A stretch of DNA of 64,000 bases, from IMG/VR virus record IMGVR_UViG_3300035438_001811, positions 1-64,000 of that record. One strand, 5' to 3'. The notes beneath the pieces were generated by a model. The model had not been told where the DNA came from and searched no databases. It worked only from the letters and a program-made list of their open reading frames with translations. The translations under genes and the position numbers were made by a program. Within the stretch, counting starts at the first letter, position 1, and every line of letters begins with the position of its first letter. The DNA is from a virus. Shown here in pieces: positions 57,267 through 64,000 of this stretch.

Positions 57267-57422
57267 ATGAAAAACGAAACTGAATGGCAGCAATTTAATG
57301 CTCGCATCCCCAAAGATTTGCATACTAACGCCAAGATTGCCTCTGCACTTTTAGGTAAGTCAATGGCTGATATGTTGGTTGAAGCTCTTGAGAAAGCGAT
57401 CGCTGATGCAGGAGTTAAATAA
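57267..57422 (+). CDS. 51-residue RHH/Arc-like protein
   Basis: NETEWQQFNARIPKDLHTN, then AKIASALLGKSMADMLVEAL. This is a ribbon-helix-helix pattern (strand, then two helices). CTATAAAGGATTAAC precedes ATG, and TATAAT at about 57235 is a strong -10. It directly precedes the initiator gene. Confidence 0.65.
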   Translation: MKNETEWQQFNARIPKDLHTNAKIASALLGKSMADMLVEALEKAIADAGVK

Positions 57423-58412
57423 ATGAGTAAGATGACTTGGTTTAAATTTCACTCTGAGTTTAGGAATGATCCTAAAATTAAACGACTCCCAATCACCGAG
57501 CGCTATGCATTTATTGTTTTGCTATGCCTTGCAAGTGAATCCGAAACACGAGGGATTATTACAGGGCTTGACGATGACGATATTGCATTTGAACTTGAGA
57601 TGCAAGTTGAAGACTGGAAAACCCTCAAAGCAAAATTCAGGGTTAAAGGATTTCTGGATTTCACGCAAGAAGAAATTTTAATCCGAAATTGGGACAAAAG
57701 ACAGTACGACAAACCGAGCGATCATCCTGAAGCAACAAAACAGCGCAAACGCTTACAGCGACAGCGTGAGAAGCTATCAAAGACTCAAGATGTCACGCCA
57801 ATGTCACGCGATGTCACGCCAATGTCACGCGCTAGAGTAGATCAGAGTAGATCAGATCAGAGTAGATCAGATCAAGAAAAAGATGATTTTTTTTCGCATG
57901 ATGATTCAGGTGAAGATTTAGAGGATTCAGAAAATTCATCCCCTGAACAAAAACCAGATCCCCTCTCGGATTTAAGTAAACCTGAAGATCCTAAGACCCC
58001 CCCCATAGCCCCCCCCGCGCCGCGAAATTATGCTCAAGAGATGACCGATCGCTTTAGTAACAAAACAAATCGGTTTGCCCCAAAGGGTTTAGACTTGCAA
58101 GGTTTTGCTAATTGGCATTTAGGCGGTAAGCGTAATAACTGGCATTTAGATTTGATTGCTGTTGCCAAAGTCCACCTTAAGAAACACGAAAAGCCCTTTG
58201 GTGATGGTGACGCAATTAATTTTATTAACGCAATTTGCTTTAAAGAAGACTGGGCAAAATTTGAACTTTTTGCGGATCAAGCTACAGTCCGTCACCAAAA
58301 AGAACAATCCCAACAACATCGATCGCAACAGCAGCCTGCCCCGATCGCAGTGCAAGAACTAACCGCAACAGCCCCCCCCGCACACATTAGAGAGAGATTT
58401 AAGACAGCATGA
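57423..58412 (+). CDS. DnaD-like phage replisome organiser
   Basis: 329 residues. The N-terminus (TWFKFHSEFRNDPKIKRLPI, RYAFIVLLCLASESETRGII, LDDDDIAFELEM) is a phage replisome-organiser-type winged helix. The central linker holds tandem repeats (DVTPMSR twice, SDQSR twice). It is adjacent to the DnaB gene, so it probably loads or guides the helicase. It starts immediately after the RHH stop. Confidence 0.65.
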   Translation: MSKMTWFKFHSEFRNDPKIKRLPITERYAFIVLLCLASESETRGIITGLDDDDIAFELEMQVEDWKTLKAKFRVKGFLDFTQEEILIRNWDKRQYDKPSDHPEATKQRKRLQRQREKLSKTQDVTPMSRDVTPMSRARVDQSRSDQSRSDQEKDDFFSHDDSGEDLEDSENSSPEQKPDPLSDLSKPEDPKTPPIAPPAPRNYAQEMTDRFSNKTNRFAPKGLDLQGFANWHLGGKRNNWHLDLIAVAKVHLKKHEKPFGDGDAINFINAICFKEDWAKFELFADQATVRHQKEQSQQHRSQQQPAPIAVQELTATAPPAHIRERFKTA

Positions 58413-59764
58413 ACGATTTAAGTACGCCCGATCTGCTATGTTCTAACGTTTCAGAAATCAACGTAATCGCTACTTTTTTGCAGGGTGAAGGCTGGTTACC
58501 CCCCCTCTCTGCTGTACTCATACCTGAGATGTTTTTCAACCACCTTCACGGCGCTATTTTTGGCATGGCTTTAAAATTGCATCAACAAGGTTGTCAAATA
58601 ACACCCGAAATCGTCGCTCAAGAGCTAGAAACTAAAAGCCAAATGAGTGGCGCTGCTATTTTTGATTATCGTGGCAAAATTTACGAGATCATGGAGAGCA
58701 CATTGCCAACACCTAGTTGTTTGGAGTATGCCTATCTAATCCGAGATAAATATAAATCTCGCAAGTATCGCGACTTCTGCAAACAAGCGGCTGGACTATT
58801 TCAAGAATTGCCAATCGATGAAGCTAAAGAAAAGTTTGAATCAGGACTTGTAGAGCTATCCAAGATTAACTCTAGCGATCATACAGTCCCTCTCTCTAAA
58901 CCGATGGCTGATGTGTTTACTGATTTAATGGAAGTCTACGATCGTAAGCAAGCGGGATTAATGCATGAGGTGCTTTTACCTACTGGCATACGAGACTTTG
59001 ATGCTTTGATCGGCGGTGGTTTTGGTGAAGAGCAATTCATTACAATTCTTGCTGACACAGGGATCGGCAAAACTACCGTACTCAGAAAAATCATCAAAAC
59101 GGCTGCTTCTTTGGGAGTTCCTACCCTTGAGTTTAGTATTGAAATGAGCGCAGAAAGTATGTCCCAAAAGATTTACTCAGACTTGGCTCAAATCCCTACA
59201 ACCGCTTTGCGAAATGGCGCGATCCGTGATGACCAATGGGAAAAACTAGCACAGGCTAGAGAATCTTATATTGATCTCCCTTCGCTGATTAACGACCAAG
59301 TTCGCAACATTGAAGATATTATTTCTATCTCAAGAAATTACTATGCAAAGTATGGAAAAATTGGCATTATTGCGATCGATTATTTGCAGTTAATCGAATC
59401 GACTAGGAAGGAGTTACAGTACGACGATCGCCGCCGATTTGTCTATGCTTGCAATGAATTGAACGCACTCAAGAAAGAGTTGAAAACTCGCATTATTTTA
59501 CTATCGCAGATTGGGCGCAACGTAAAGGATAGAGCAGATAAGCGCCCAACTCTTCATGATGCTGCTGAATCTGGAAGGATTGAGCAAACGAGCGATATTT
59601 TGATATCAGCTTTTAGGGATGAACACTACAATTCTGACAGTACAGACAAAGGGATTATGGAGCTATCAATACTAAAGGGGCGATCAGTCCCTAGAGGCAC
59701 GGTTAAGGTTTTGTTTGATGGTCAATACTCAACTATTCAGGATCTAAAATATGGATCTTTCTAA
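58409..59764 (+). CDS. dnaB: replicative DNA helicase
   Basis: 451 residues. An N-terminal helical domain (about 1-150), then the RecA-like core with Walker A ADTGIGKT (215-222), Walker B IIAIDYLQL (D324) and LLSQIGRNVKD. This is a hexameric 5'-3' DnaB helicase that unwinds DNA at the fork. ATGA overlap with the initiator gene. Confidence 0.9.
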   Translation: MNDLSTPDLLCSNVSEINVIATFLQGEGWLPPLSAVLIPEMFFNHLHGAIFGMALKLHQQGCQITPEIVAQELETKSQMSGAAIFDYRGKIYEIMESTLPTPSCLEYAYLIRDKYKSRKYRDFCKQAAGLFQELPIDEAKEKFESGLVELSKINSSDHTVPLSKPMADVFTDLMEVYDRKQAGLMHEVLLPTGIRDFDALIGGGFGEEQFITILADTGIGKTTVLRKIIKTAASLGVPTLEFSIEMSAESMSQKIYSDLAQIPTTALRNGAIRDDQWEKLAQARESYIDLPSLINDQVRNIEDIISISRNYYAKYGKIGIIAIDYLQLIESTRKELQYDDRRRFVYACNELNALKKELKTRIILLSQIGRNVKDRADKRPTLHDAAESGRIEQTSDILISAFRDEHYNSDSTDKGIMELSILKGRSVPRGTVKVLFDGQYSTIQDLKYGSF

Positions 59765-60194
59765 ATTTGATACAGATTACACTCAATACATCACATCAGT
59801 AAAAACAGAATTGGAAGCGATCGCCGCTTACATTGGCAAGGATGAAGCCCAAAAAATCTTGACAATAGCACTGCAAGAAATAGGCGAAATATCCCCGCCT
59901 GTAGTGACTACAACTGCCATGATTAAAGATCCTTACGACTATATTTTATTAGCTGGAAAGCTGGTAGAAAAGCGTAAAACCCTAGTAAATCAGCGCAAAG
60001 ATTTAGACAACGAACTCAAAGAAAATCTAACTTTACTTGAAGCAAAACTAGGGGAAATACCAGTAAGAGAACGCCTTGCAGCTTGGCTTTCTAAATACAG
60101 GTTGAGAACTGGCTCTGAGGTTGAAACTGTTTCTCAAATTGCAGATATCTCAACCATTGAAAAATTAATTAGCTCTTTGAAATCTTTACTATGA
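59751..60194 (+). CDS. hypothetical helicase-linked protein
   Basis: 147 residues, helical, with KLVEKRKTLVNQRKDLDNEL as a coiled coil. It overlaps the helicase stop by 14 bases, so it may be a replication accessory. No family recognised. Confidence 0.5.
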   Translation: MDLSKFDTDYTQYITSVKTELEAIAAYIGKDEAQKILTIALQEIGEISPPVVTTTAMIKDPYDYILLAGKLVEKRKTLVNQRKDLDNELKENLTLLEAKLGEIPVRERLAAWLSKYRLRTGSEVETVSQIADISTIEKLISSLKSLL

Positions 60195-61351
60195 ATAAAT
60201 TACCCATTTGCATCCCCTCAATCCCCTCCCCCGACACCAGCCCTGAAATATGGCGACAAGTTGCGCCAATCTTAAGTGCGATCGCAGCGCATGAGCAAAG
60301 ACGCAAGCTCAAAGACGATCGCGCTATTGCCACTAATGCTCTGTTTGTTGCTCAGTATTTAGCGCTCAGAAATCAATGGTCGAGCCTCTGGAAGTCGTTA
60401 TTAGATCGCAAAGTTTTACATATTGGAGATGCGCCAAAACTACAACCGCCAAAAGCTAGACCTGAACCAGAGTTAGAGGTAATTGCAGCTCCACCGCCAA
60501 AACCAAAAAGCGATTGCCCAACTAAGCCACCTAAGAATGTTGTAGCGAAAGCACCAAAAAAGAAAAAGCCCCGTAAACGAGTACGAGGTCAAAGATTAAC
60601 CGATCGTAAATCACCAACGTATCTGTATACTTTTGCGTGCCTAAAGCCTTGCTTAAGTGGTTTGCTATCAGTAATCACCCTATACAGCTTTTTTGCCTAC
60701 ATCGCGCCGCTATGCCCTCGCGTAAAGATACCAATCGCGGATCGCCCTGATGGACAAAGGATTAAAGCTTTGCTGGCATATAAAACTAGGGGCGGTGAAT
60801 ATTCCAGCTTAAAAGTGTATTTGCCATCGCTCAAAAAGCGGTACAGAATGCACCCTGATGTGCAAAAGCTTCTACTGGATTGGAGTAATCCAAAGCGAAC
60901 CCGCACCAGAAAAAAAATCGAATCAGATAAAAAGAAGGGAGTCGCTAAACGGATTATCTCAAAGGAGCAAATTAACTCAGTGCTTACCGATAAATGGCAA
61001 GATGCGGTAACGATTGCCTACAAATTGAACGAGCTGCTAGGTGAAAACATTGAGCTAAGGAGATTATCTAAACTGCTCTACAATCGTTCCGTATCAGGTG
61101 AAATCTATCGCTACAATCGCGATCATCATGAGATTTCTTTCTTCTCAAAGGTACAGGCTACTGAATTTGAGAACGAATGGATGACGCTAGAGATGGCTTA
61201 TCAGATTGCGATATCGCGAGGATGTCCATTTGCTAGGAATACATTTAGGAAGACGCATAAATTCGATTACAGCGCTTATGGGTTAGAGTTTCGCAAAGCC
61301 GCCCCTGATAACGAGTGCAGTCTACTGCGGTATCGCGATATCCAGCTATAG
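60191..61351 (+). CDS. hypothetical basic protein
   Basis: 386 residues. A Pro/Lys-rich linker (about 90-135) separates two regions. A hydrophobic stretch (CLSGLLSVITLYSFFAYIAP) lies near 152-172. The C-terminal half has HTH-like WQDAVTIAYKLNELLGEN and LRRLSKLLYNRS. Possibly DNA binding; the role is unknown. Confidence 0.45.
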   Translation: MNKLPICIPSIPSPDTSPEIWRQVAPILSAIAAHEQRRKLKDDRAIATNALFVAQYLALRNQWSSLWKSLLDRKVLHIGDAPKLQPPKARPEPELEVIAAPPPKPKSDCPTKPPKNVVAKAPKKKKPRKRVRGQRLTDRKSPTYLYTFACLKPCLSGLLSVITLYSFFAYIAPLCPRVKIPIADRPDGQRIKALLAYKTRGGEYSSLKVYLPSLKKRYRMHPDVQKLLLDWSNPKRTRTRKKIESDKKKGVAKRIISKEQINSVLTDKWQDAVTIAYKLNELLGENIELRRLSKLLYNRSVSGEIYRYNRDHHEISFFSKVQATEFENEWMTLEMAYQIAISRGCPFARNTFRKTHKFDYSAYGLEFRKAAPDNECSLLRYRDIQL

Positions 61352-61410
61352 ATTTTAGTCTATGTTTTGTGCGGATGTTGTGGTGAATGATTATGATTAG
61401 GGTATTGTAT

Positions 61411-61440
61411 TTAGTGTGAAACGTGTATATACTGTATTAA
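61411..61440 (+). promoter_or_regulatory. putative promoter
   Basis: TTGTAT, 17 bases, TATACT, followed by a GGAGAGG ribosome binding site before ATG 61456. Confidence 0.55.
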
Positions 61441-61455
61441 ATTATTTGGAGAGGT

Positions 61456-61677
61456 ATGAGTAATTTATTTTTTTATGAGTATGAACTGCAACAAAAAAAC
61501 AGCCCAACGAGCAGCAGCATAATCGTGAGTGGACTAGTCAATCCCCCGATTATGAATCCTGGTGACGCGGAATACATACTACTACTACTAGCGATTGGGA
61601 GCGATATTGTCAACAGAAAAGGATATTCGCTAGACGAGTTTAATCAAGGTCGTTTGCTAAGTATTGTGAAGGTGTAA
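61456..61677 (+). CDS. hypothetical protein
   Basis: 73 residues (MSNLFFYEYELQQKNSPTSS), with YILLLLAIGSDIVNRKGYSL. It is immediately followed by the Phd-like gene. Unknown. Confidence 0.5.
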   Translation: MSNLFFYEYELQQKNSPTSSSIIVSGLVNPPIMNPGDAEYILLLLAIGSDIVNRKGYSLDEFNQGRLLSIVKV

Positions 61678-61959
61678 ATGATTGCAGAATACAAACCCCT
61701 AACCAAGTTTCGTGCTTCTCTAACCTCGCTATGCCGTGCTGTACAAGCTGGTAAAAAAGAAGTGATCGTAACATTTCATCAGCAGCCTGTTTTTAAGGTC
61801 GTAAAGCTTAAAAATGATGAGATTGAGCCATCAATACCAGAGAGAAGTTTTGTCCAAATCGTTAGAAACCAATCTGAATTTCTAGACGCAATTGAACTGC
61901 ATGACGTGGTTATTCTGACTGCGAGAAATAAACGATTAGTAAGGTGTGAAAAGATATGA
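61678..61959 (+). CDS. Phd/YefM-like antitoxin fold protein
   Basis: 93 residues. RASLTSLCRAVQAGKKEVIV, then TFHQQPVFKVVKL, is the Phd/YefM pattern (a helix, then a strand reading like VxITxxGxPV). No toxin gene is adjacent. It overlaps the next start by four bases. Confidence 0.5.
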   Translation: MIAEYKPLTKFRASLTSLCRAVQAGKKEVIVTFHQQPVFKVVKLKNDEIEPSIPERSFVQIVRNQSEFLDAIELHDVVILTARNKRLVRCEKI

Positions 61960-62144
61960 ACGCGCAAATCAGGCAAGATGCGATCGCAGGTACAGAGCAA
62001 GCCATTGATAAGCTTGTAGAGTCTATAGGCGATCGCATGGCGGTTCACGCAATTAGTAAAGCTGTTGTAAATCGCCAAATTAATCAGGATTTGGCGGCTT
62101 TCAGAATGTTAAAGGATGAATGGAAGGAGTTGAAGGGATTATGA
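61956..62144 (+). CDS. hypothetical small protein
   Basis: 62 residues, helical (EQAIDKLVESIGDRMAVHAI). Coupled to both neighbours by overlapping codons. Unknown. Confidence 0.5.
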   Translation: MNAQIRQDAIAGTEQAIDKLVESIGDRMAVHAISKAVVNRQINQDLAAFRMLKDEWKELKGL

Positions 62145-62338
62145 TTCAATTTGGCGACTCTAAAAACGATGAACTTAAGGGCGTAAACCTTTTACGCATT
62201 GAGATCGGTAGATTAACTTTAGCTATTTGGAGAGTTCCAGTTTATTCAAAGTTTGAGTTTTACAACGGTAAATACTGCTTCTCAATTCACTGGAGATATT
62301 TTTATTTTGGAGTTGACAAACAATATGGTGATGAATGA
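62141..62338 (+). CDS. hypothetical small protein
   Basis: 65 residues from ATG 62141, coupled by ATGA. Beta-rich with FEFYNGKYCFSIHWRYFYFG. Unknown. Confidence 0.5.
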   Translation: MIQFGDSKNDELKGVNLLRIEIGRLTLAIWRVPVYSKFEFYNGKYCFSIHWRYFYFGVDKQYGDE

Positions 62339-62543
62339 ACTATTTGACCGATTCTACTACCCCTACACCGATGAAGGAGACAGCGAGAGCAATCGCAGGG
62401 CGCTACAGTCTGCTTTTGAGGAAACAAACCTAGCTGGAACTTGGCAATTTATCTTGTATTTAGGGTTAGGTATTGAGTCCACAGTCTCTCAAGTATGGCT
62501 AACTGAAATAATGTTTTTGAATAATCCTGATATACCGCTATGA
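62325..62543 (+). CDS. hypothetical small protein
   Basis: 72 residues from ATG 62325 (ATG 62331 is possible). TWQFILYLGLGIESTVSQVW is amphipathic. Unknown. Confidence 0.45.
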   Translation: MVMNELFDRFYYPYTDEGDSESNRRALQSAFEETNLAGTWQFILYLGLGIESTVSQVWLTEIMFLNNPDIPL

Positions 62544-62737
62544 GTGACTTACCAATTGAAAAGCAGCTAACGCATCACCAATTCTGCGAACAGATTGCAG
62601 ATATACGCGATCGCAATGTGCTGATTGAGATGCTGAAGCAATTGCATGTCAAGTACTTGGCAGATCAGGCGGCTTTTGTGCGGATGGCTAAAGGTGAGTT
62701 TATAGGAGTAACAAATGACAACGCAAACAAAGATTAA
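62540..62737 (+). CDS. small protein, possible NblA-like
   Basis: 65 residues. EQIADIRDRNVLIEMLKQLH then VKYLADQAAFVRMAK resembles the helix and LxxxxxQLxVK pattern of NblA, the adaptor for phycobilisome breakdown, which is known in some cyanophages. The match is partial, so this is only a candidate. Confidence 0.3.
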   Translation: MSDLPIEKQLTHHQFCEQIADIRDRNVLIEMLKQLHVKYLADQAAFVRMAKGEFIGVTNDNANKD

Positions 62738-63551
62738 ACCATTGCAACCGTTCTTGAAGTGGTGTGGCGGCAAGCGTGAATTAGCTGCTTTGCTAGCAGA
62801 AATGTACGAGCCATTCCGTAGTACTCACACATGGGTAGAGCCATTTTGTGGAGCATTGGGCGCTACGCTTGGGGTAATGCCTGAATATGCTTTACTGAAT
62901 GATGTTAATCCGTATTTAATTAACTTGTATCGACAAGTTAAAGGTAATTTCAATGGATTTGGAATCGATACAAATCTGCAATATGCCACATCCGAAAGCA
63001 GCTATTACAAATTAAGAGAACGATTTAATAATTTGCGATCGATGACTCTTTACGCAGAAGTTCAGGCAGAGCTAGCCGAATTATTTTATTATCTCAACCG
63101 TGTAGGCTATCGGGGACTGTGCCGAACAAATAGCAGTGGTGGATTTAATGTACCTTTTGGGCATTACAAAAAGCCGATTCTTGATCATGATTTTACTGAG
63201 TACCAGAAAGCTTTTGGAACGTGGCAATTTTCAAGTTTTAGCTATACCGATTTTATCAAGGGCTTTCTTGAAGAGCTAATACCATATTGTTTCTTTTACG
63301 CCGATCCCCCCTACGATGACGGGTTTGTAGATTATTCAGGCTCATTTACATGGGACGATCAAGTGGATTTAGCTAGCTCCTTAGCCGCGCTAAATTGCCC
63401 TGTAGTAGCAAGTAACAAGGCGACTGACAGGATTATTGATTTGTATCAAGGTTTAGGCTTTGATGTGCAATTTATTGATATGCGCCGCCGTATTAGCTGC
63501 AATGGAGATCGCACTGATGCAAAAGAGATTTTAGCTACGAGGAATATATGA
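62715..63551 (+). CDS. Dam-type DNA adenine methyltransferase
   Basis: 278 residues. KWCGGKRELAALLAEMY, EPFCGALGA (SAM motif I, about 42-50) and YADPPYDDG with DPPY at 197-200 are D12-class N6-adenine methyltransferase motifs. GATC is the likely target, but specificity cannot be read from sequence. It begins inside the end of the NblA-like gene, which overlaps it by 23 bases. Confidence 0.85.
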   Translation: MTTQTKIKPLQPFLKWCGGKRELAALLAEMYEPFRSTHTWVEPFCGALGATLGVMPEYALLNDVNPYLINLYRQVKGNFNGFGIDTNLQYATSESSYYKLRERFNNLRSMTLYAEVQAELAELFYYLNRVGYRGLCRTNSSGGFNVPFGHYKKPILDHDFTEYQKAFGTWQFSSFSYTDFIKGFLEELIPYCFFYADPPYDDGFVDYSGSFTWDDQVDLASSLAALNCPVVASNKATDRIIDLYQGLGFDVQFIDMRRRISCNGDRTDAKEILATRNI

Positions 63552-64000
63552 AAACTCCCTGTTCTTATTATGGGGGCAAAAGTCGTATTGCCACCCAGAT
63601 CGTCCCTCACATCATAGCGATACCTCACACCGTTTACGTTGAGCCTTTCTTTGGTGGCGGCGCTGTGTTATATGCCAAAGGCAAAATAGATCGCGGTAAT
63701 AGTAACTATTACCGCGAAGCAATCAATGATCTAAATAAGCAATTAATCACGTTTTGGCGCGTGGCAAGAGAGCAGCCTGAAGAACTAGCGCGATGGATTG
63801 AACTTACGCCATACAGCCAAGAAGAGTATCGTGAGGCGCGAAAAATCTATAACAATCCATCTGAGTACAGCGATCTAAAAGTTGCTTGGGCTACTTATAT
63901 TCAATGCAATATGAGTTTCAGTAGAAAGATTGAGGCGGGGTGGGCGGCAAGTGTAATCGGTAGAAATGAATCAGCAACATGGGTAAACCGCACTGCTAGG
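63548..64000 (+). CDS. second D12-class adenine methyltransferase, cut by window end
   Basis: The first 151 residues, MKTPCSYYGGKSRIATQIVP, then VYVEPFFGGGAVLYAKG, are the start of a D12-class methyltransferase. It overlaps the Dam stop by ATGA. The catalytic DPPY motif would lie beyond the window edge. Confidence 0.75.
   Translation, partial: MKTPCSYYGGKSRIATQIVPHIIAIPHTVYVEPFFGGGAVLYAKGKIDRGNSNYYREAINDLNKQLITFWRVAREQPEELARWIELTPYSQEEYREARKIYNNPSEYSDLKVAWATYIQCNMSFSRKIEAGWAASVIGRNESATWVNRTAR

Noticed and set aside
60191-61351. Replication initiator role for the 386-residue protein
   Set aside because: It follows the helicase but has no Rep or primase motif; the call is left as hypothetical.
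1-64000. Integrase, DNA polymerase or photosynthesis genes (psbA-like)
   Set aside because: I looked for tyrosine or serine recombinase, polymerase and psbA/D signatures and found none in this window.

Overview
The window looks like 64 kb of a larger cyanophage, prophage or phage-plasmid genome with a long-tailed (sipho- or myovirus-like) particle. The octamer GCGATCGC (HIP1) and its core CGATCG recur throughout coding and intergenic DNA, which is typical of HIP1-rich cyanobacteria and of phages adapted to them. Genes are tightly packed, often with ATGA or TAATG overlaps, and many encode proteins under 100 residues. No integrase, DNA polymerase or major capsid protein was found, so part of the genome lies outside.

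Left arm (0-24 kb). A frame-broken DNA methyltransferase (+) is followed on the minus strand by a packaging/head block: scaffold-like protein, small head protein, portal, terminase large and small subunits. Head-completion and tail-completion genes lie at 8.5-9.5 kb and a probable tail terminator at 12.1-12.6 kb. Many small minus-strand accessory genes separate them: zinc-ribbon paralogues, a RusA-like resolvase, a DUF559-type nuclease and a winged-helix protein. One tRNA-Met-like gene and two degenerate tRNA-like sequences sit on the plus strand beside truncated gene duplicates. A divergent switch at 19.0-19.15 kb, with repeated TGATTAGT operators and an XRE repressor, leads into a plus-strand operon: dCTP deaminase-like, Nmad1, an ABA-sandwich protein, a Cas7/Csf2-like fragment, a T5orf172 protein and a Cas5/Csf3-like fragment.

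Tail region (24-41.6 kb). Tail tube, a G/GT tail chaperone pair with a lambda-type GGGAAAG -1 frameshift site, and a 1639-residue tape measure are followed, after an inserted cassette, by distal tail, hub and fibre-like proteins. The cassette (31-37 kb) is the most striking part. It carries a 558-residue TnpB/Cas12-type effector with an intact RuvC triad, followed with no gap by a 7-repeat, 6-spacer CRISPR array whose first repeat contains the effector's own stop codon. A divergent XRE gene, a terminator, a J-domain protein and a KilA-N/KilAC antirepressor are also present.

Right arm (41.6-64 kb). A minus-strand membrane module holds a HerA/FtsK-like ATPase, an M23 plus transglycosylase hydrolase, a membrane-anchored SNase and several small membrane proteins. 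It is followed by a 2H-phosphoesterase with a zinc ribbon, twin duplicated promoters, a truncated HigA-like protein and a Rha/KilAC antirepressor. The plus-strand replication operon carries an SSB-like protein with a textbook -1 frameshift signal that would give isoforms with one or two DIPF tails, then a DnaD-like initiator, a DnaB helicase, an orphan Phd-like protein, an NblA-like small protein and two adenine methyltransferases (the second cut by the window edge).

Taken together, packaging, tail and replication modules are recognisable but heavily interrupted by regulators and defence or counter-defence genes. The best candidate for an undescribed system is the compact type V-like effector with its stop-codon-overlapping array.
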